NCBI GenBank assembly: GCA_963732855.1
Contig: CAVTBB010000006.1
Location: 61,095 to 125,094 of the forward strand
Direction of reading: 5' to 3'
Origin: DASXVU01 sp963732855
GTDB lineage: Archaea; Thermoplasmatota; Thermoplasmata; Methanomassiliicoccales; UBA472
Length of the DNA stretch: 64,000 nt
In this document: positions 61,011 through 64,000 of the stretch, piece by piece
Layout of the letters: the number at the start of each line of letters is the position of its first letter
Numbering within the stretch: the first letter of the stretch is position 1
Notes under the pieces: generated by a model
What the model was told of the DNA's origin: nothing
Database searches by the model: none
Seen by the model: only the letters and a program-made list of their open reading frames with translations
Position numbers and translations under genes: made by a program

Positions 61011-61189
61011 GCCCCTTGGAATCCCCCAGGGATTGGCTCAAGGAACTTGACGAGGCCCGGAAGGATGAGAGGATCGCCGACGAACAAATCCGGGAATTTT
61101 CGGCTCATTCGAGAACGCCCATATGGCCGCAACATGGGACAACGGGGCGAGGGCGCTCCTGCGCAAGCTGTTCCAGGCACGGCGCCTGA
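61007..61189 (+). CDS. Small hypothetical viral protein
   Basis: ATG 61007 overlaps the previous stop (ATGA). The first about 40 residues (SPLESPRDWLKELDEARKDE, helical) look genuine. The last 20 overlap the wHTH gene in another frame and look random, so a frameshift near 61115 that fuses it to the next gene is possible. Confidence 0.4.
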   Translation: MSPLESPRDWLKELDEARKDERIADEQIREFSAHSRTPIWPQHGTTGRGRSCASCSRHGA

Positions 61190-61588
61190 GGTCGGAGATA
61201 GAGCAGATAATCGAACGCCGCCGCTCCAACGGGAGGCGATCCCTGATGGCGAGCGTGTTCACCGTCAGGGAGAGGATCCTCCTGGAAATGCTTGACCAGG
61301 GCGTCGGGGTATGGGTCGATGCACCCTACAATATGCAAAGCCATCAAGTCCTCATCGGGGAACACCAACTGGACCTTCCACGAGATGGTCGAGGACGGGA
61401 CACTGCTGAAAAGGTCAGGCAAGACCGATAGTGGCCACCGCGCCATGGAGTACTCGCTCACCGAGAAGGGCGGCCGTCAGGCGATGACCCAGGTCTGGAG
61501 GATGAGGTCCGGCGGGATCAAGAGCATCCGTTCATTGACCATCGCGACCAGGCAGAACCTCACCACCAAGGGAACGGGGGCGGCCTGA
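61123..61588 (+). pseudogene. Winged-helix viral protein with a frameshift
   Basis: The frame from 61123 reads WDNGARALLRKLFQARRLRS and TVRERILLEMLDQGVGVWVD, breaks near 61330, and continues in another frame as CKAIKSSSGNTNWTFHEMVE, then KTDSGHRAMEYSLTEKGG. Together they form a wHTH domain with a recognition helix and a wing. One base gained or lost at about 61328-61335 explains the break. Its stop overlaps the start of the RusA gene. Confidence 0.6.
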
Positions 61589-62015
61589 TGCCCCGGCTCG
61601 AATTCTGGGTGATGGGCGTGGCAGCACCGAAAGGGAGCACCAAGAGCTTCCCCATCCCCCGTGCCAACGGTACGACCGGGGTCGCACCATGAACGCCAAT
61701 CCCAAGACGAAGGACTGGCAGACAAGGGTGGCGACCGAGGCTCAACGGGCGGTAATTGAGCAGAATTTCCAATACATCGTGAAAGAGAACGAAGTCCACA
61801 TTTCGGCCGAGTTCTACTTGCCTCGTCCTAAGTCGAGAAAGAACAAAGGGTTCTTCGTGAAGCCCGACCTGGACAAACTCGCCCGGGCTCTGCTCGATGG
61901 ACTGACCAAGATCGTATTCGAGGATGATTCTCAAGTAACCGTACTCAGCGTTGGGAAGGCTTATGCGAAAGATGGTGAAGGCCCCGGAGTCATGGTCACT
62001 CTCGAGGTGGCCTGA
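61588..62015 (+). pseudogene. rusA: RusA-type Holliday junction resolvase with a frameshift
   Basis: From ATG 61588 the frame gives EFWVMGVAAPKGSTKSFPI, the RusA N-terminal strand with its P-K motif. It ends at TGA 61690-61692. One base away, the frame continues as NANPKTKDWQTRVATEAQRA, then FVKPDLDKLARALLDGLTKI with the catalytic Asp pair region (KPDLDKL...ALDG) and FEDDSQVTVL. A single base lost in the GGGG run near 61680 would explain it. RusA resolves or trims branched viral DNA. Confidence 0.75.
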
Positions 62016-62386
62016 TGCCTACTGTCTTAGTCGAGACTCACTTATGCTCAGACTGCATCAGACAATTCTCTTCGAGCCGGGCCCTGAACGTTCACCGCTA
62101 CCGCGAACACGGCCAATACTCTAGCGAAATAGGGGAGGCAATGGTGCAACGTATCTGCTCTCGCCTGGGCCGTTACGATTACAAGGACGTCTGCCGGGAG
62201 CTCGCCAACAAGCGCAACAAAGGCAGGCTGCTAACAAACATGCCGACCGAGCATGAGGTGATCGAGATGATCGGACGCGCACCATGGAGCACTGCCATCG
62301 CCACGGTCGTCGACGGTACATTTCGAACTCGGAGGACGGTCTATATGTATTCAGACCCAAGGGGGAATGAGGATTCCGGGGATTGA
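62015..62386 (+). CDS. C2H2 zinc-finger protein of the provirus
   Basis: The 123-residue protein contains one classical finger, CSDCIRQFSSSRALNVHRYR followed by EH (C-x2-C-x12-H-x4-H, about 11-32), at the N-terminus. A helical and mixed domain follows (YKDVCRELANKRNKGRLL, VIEMIGRAPWSTA). C2H2 proteins are common in archaeal viruses as DNA-binding regulators. Its ATG overlaps the resolvase stop (TGATG). Confidence 0.7.
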   Translation: MPTVLVETHLCSDCIRQFSSSRALNVHRYREHGQYSSEIGEAMVQRICSRLGRYDYKDVCRELANKRNKGRLLTNMPTEHEVIEMIGRAPWSTAIATVVDGTFRTRRTVYMYSDPRGNEDSGD

Positions 62387-62423
62387 AGATAACACGCAAT
62401 CGCCGGTTCATTCACCCTACACC

Positions 62424-62435
62424 TCCCTTTATAAA
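62424..62435 (+). promoter_or_regulatory. TATA-like box before the ParB-methyltransferase gene
   Basis: The sequence cctttataaacc lies about 23 bp before ATG 62453, suggesting a new transcript begins here after the resolvase/C2H2 genes. Confidence 0.5.
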
Positions 62436-62452
62436 CCGCTCGACCTGAACGG

Positions 62453-63815
62453 ATGGCGATGGCAAACCCCGTCCCTTGGACTACCTTTCTCCGTTCCATA
62501 CGTTACGATGGAGCAATTCCGACAGGTCCCATAAGGCGACGGAGCCCATTTTCGGAGGCTAGGCTGTGGGAAAGAAGCAATATAGGCAATATCCCGACCG
62601 GCCCGTACTCAGTCTCCGCTTTGAAATCCTACCCTGAGAACCCGCGTGTGCGATCAGCGAGGATAAAGAGTTCTACGACAACCTGGACGGTTCGATGGAT
62701 TCGTTCGGCATGGTCGTCCCGATCGTGTGGAATGAACGAACCGGTTATGTGGTGAGCGGCAATCAGCGCCTCCAGCTCCTCAAGGACGCAGGGATGACCG
62801 AGATCGAGGTGGTTGTCGCTCGATACGACGACAACACAGAGCGAGCTGCGGTCGTCGCATTGAACAACATCGGCGGCCGGTTCAAGAAGGACGAACTCGC
62901 CTTGCTGCTCTACAAATCGAGGGCTGTCTGAAGAACCGTGTCGGTTACTCCGGGGAAGAGCTCAAGAAGCTGCTCAAGAAGTTGAATCAGCGCAACAAGG
63001 ATCCGGATGCCGTTCCTGACGCCCCGGAAGCGGTTACCAAGCCAGGCGACCTGATCGTGCTAGGTGAACACCGCCTGCTCTGCGGGGATTCCACAAACCG
63101 CGACAACGTCGTTAAATTGATGGATAACAAGAAGGCACGAATGGTTTTCACAGACCCGCCCTACAACTGCAACCTGGGACCAGCCTGGCGCCATGCAAGC
63201 GTTCGACGACCAGGTCCAGGGTCACCGGAGCAAGTAACACCTCGATCGCAAACGACAACCTGGGAGCTGAGGAATGGCGAGATTTCTGCTAAAATATTCA
63301 CCAACTACCACGAGTTCTGCGACGGAGACATCTACCAATGGGGGGCTTCCGGGCCGGAGAAAAGGAGTGGAGAAATCGAGGGTGTGGCTGGTCGACTCCG
63401 GATGCCATTGGTCCTTCGCCACGATCGTGTCTCGAGAGACAAGCGATGACCATCCTCTCTCCGTCCAACTACCTCAGGCAATATGAGCCCTGCTTCTACG
63501 GATGGTTCGAAAAGAGCAGTTTCAACAACAAGATGAACAGCGGTAACGACCGCACCGGGCTATCGGAGATGGGACTGCAAGAAGCCGACCAAGTCCGAGC
63601 TCCACCCGACCATGAGCCCGGTCGAGCTCTGCGAGATAGGGATCCTAAACTCGTCCAAGGAGGACGACATGGTTCTGGACCTGTTGGCGGGTCCGGCTCC
63701 ACGCTCATCGCCTGCGAGCGCACCGACGGCTTTGCTTCATGATAGAGCTTGAACCACACTATTGCGACGTGATGGTAAAGAGGTGGGAAGATTTCACTGG
63801 AAGCAAAGCTCAGCG
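62453..63815 (+). pseudogene. ParB-like plus DNA N6-adenine/N4-cytosine methyltransferase fusion with many frameshifts
   Basis: Parts occur in sequence but in different frames. Near 62620 is LKSYPENPRV. From about 62665 come ISEDKEFYDNLDGSMDSFGM and VSGNQRLQLLKDAGM (ParB-like). From 62935 come VGYSGEELKKLLKKLNQRN, PGDLIVLGEHRLLCGDSTNR and FTDPPYNC (methyltransferase motif IV). Later come CHWS and YEPCFYGWFEKSSFN, then LHPTMSPVELCEIGILNSS and GSGSTLIACERT (motif I), and finally MIELEPHYCDVMVKRWEDFTG. This is the phage ParB-methylase layout. At least five frameshifts are needed. Confidence 0.75.
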
Positions 63816-64000
63816 CCAATAAGCAGAGGAAGCCAGGCCGTCCAACCAAGCTTAACGCAGAGGTTAATGCCAAGGGGATCCTAACACTTGTTGAGGCCGG
63901 TAACTACCTCAAGGACGCAGTGCTCGCCAACAATGTCACCGAGCAGGTCTATTATACCTGATCAGAAAAAGGGAAATGTCGACCTGGAGGCCGGACGCAT
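63790..64000 (+). pseudogene. Partial HTH protein resembling terminase small subunit, frameshifted, cut by the window edge
   Basis: The frame gives KPGRPTKLNAEVNAKGILTL, then VEAGNYLKDAVLANNVTEQV. It stops at TGA 63960-63962 and one base away continues as IRKREMSTWRPDA to the edge. The 'GRPTK...I...L..G.....A....V....YY.W' pattern is the HTH of phage terminase small subunits. No clear start is seen; it begins just after or inside the methyltransferase end. If correct, the large terminase would lie beyond the window. Confidence 0.5.

Noticed and set aside
1..64000. CRISPR array or cas genes
   Set aside because: No regularly spaced identical repeats and no Cas-like protein seen.
1..64000. TAG read as pyrrolysine
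   Set aside because: Many ordinary genes (thiM, the MtaA-like gene, response regulator, KaiC-like, coaD fusion) end in TAG at the expected length.

Overview
This window looks like a chromosomal segment of a mesophilic archaeon of the Thermoplasmatota, most plausibly Methanomassiliicoccales or a close relative. Archaeal markers are SRP54, the archaeal-type PheT, TrmY, a class I HMG-CoA reductase, archaeal-type CoaD, an archaeal COG1340-type coiled-coil protein and UbiA. A methylcobamide:CoM methyltransferase (MtaA/MtbA-type) hints at methylotrophic methanogenesis or a relative of it. Many genes have a TATA-like box 25-30 bp before the start codon and no Shine-Dalgarno site, so leaderless transcription seems common. 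A minority have clear SD sites. TAG stops are ordinary here, so nothing points to pyrrolysine coding.

Layout. 1-14.6 kb is mostly housekeeping: UbiA, MarC, hisD, a xylose-isomerase-like TIM barrel, two response regulators, a DUF47/Pit phosphate pair, the MtaA-like gene, thiM-thiE and an aminotransferase. 14.7-22.5 kb mixes small genes with decay: a broken double zinc-finger gene, a broken histidine-kinase tail that is almost identical to the tail of an intact PAS kinase nearby in inverted orientation, mntP, and a complete ISL3-family insertion sequence with an 8-bp target duplication. 22.8-31.2 kb carries a B12/radical-SAM protein, membrane zinc-ribbon proteins, cysK, a CopZ-like Fe-S protein and a large secreted beta-helix protein.

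31.3-39.9 kb is a decayed island left of a tRNA-Ala gene. It has three C-terminal tyrosine-integrase relics, a 13-bp copy of the tRNA 3' end at 36.5 kb, an ISL3-like MITE, a split response regulator/seven-PAS kinase pair and an acetyltransferase. 40-54.7 kb returns to core genes: purB, a two-domain KaiC/GvpD-like ATPase, a winged-helix regulator, the coiled-coil protein, a candidate ncRNA, srp54-trmY-DUF2116-(CoaD/XTPase fusion), a rubredoxin-GltB protein and two tandem MDR oxidoreductases. 54.7-56.5 kb holds an AT-rich AAA ATPase gene bracketed by CCTATATAGG palindromes just downstream of tRNA-Ser. pheT, HMG-CoA reductase and a zinc-ribbon gene follow.

From the 3' end of tRNA-Ile (59.95 kb) to the right edge lies a provirus-like module: tightly overlapping small genes, an RHH protein, a wHTH protein, a RusA-type resolvase, a C2H2 protein, a ParB-DNA methyltransferase fusion and a terminase-small-like HTH protein. 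Most of its larger genes carry single-base frameshifts, so it is either decaying or poorly sequenced at this edge.
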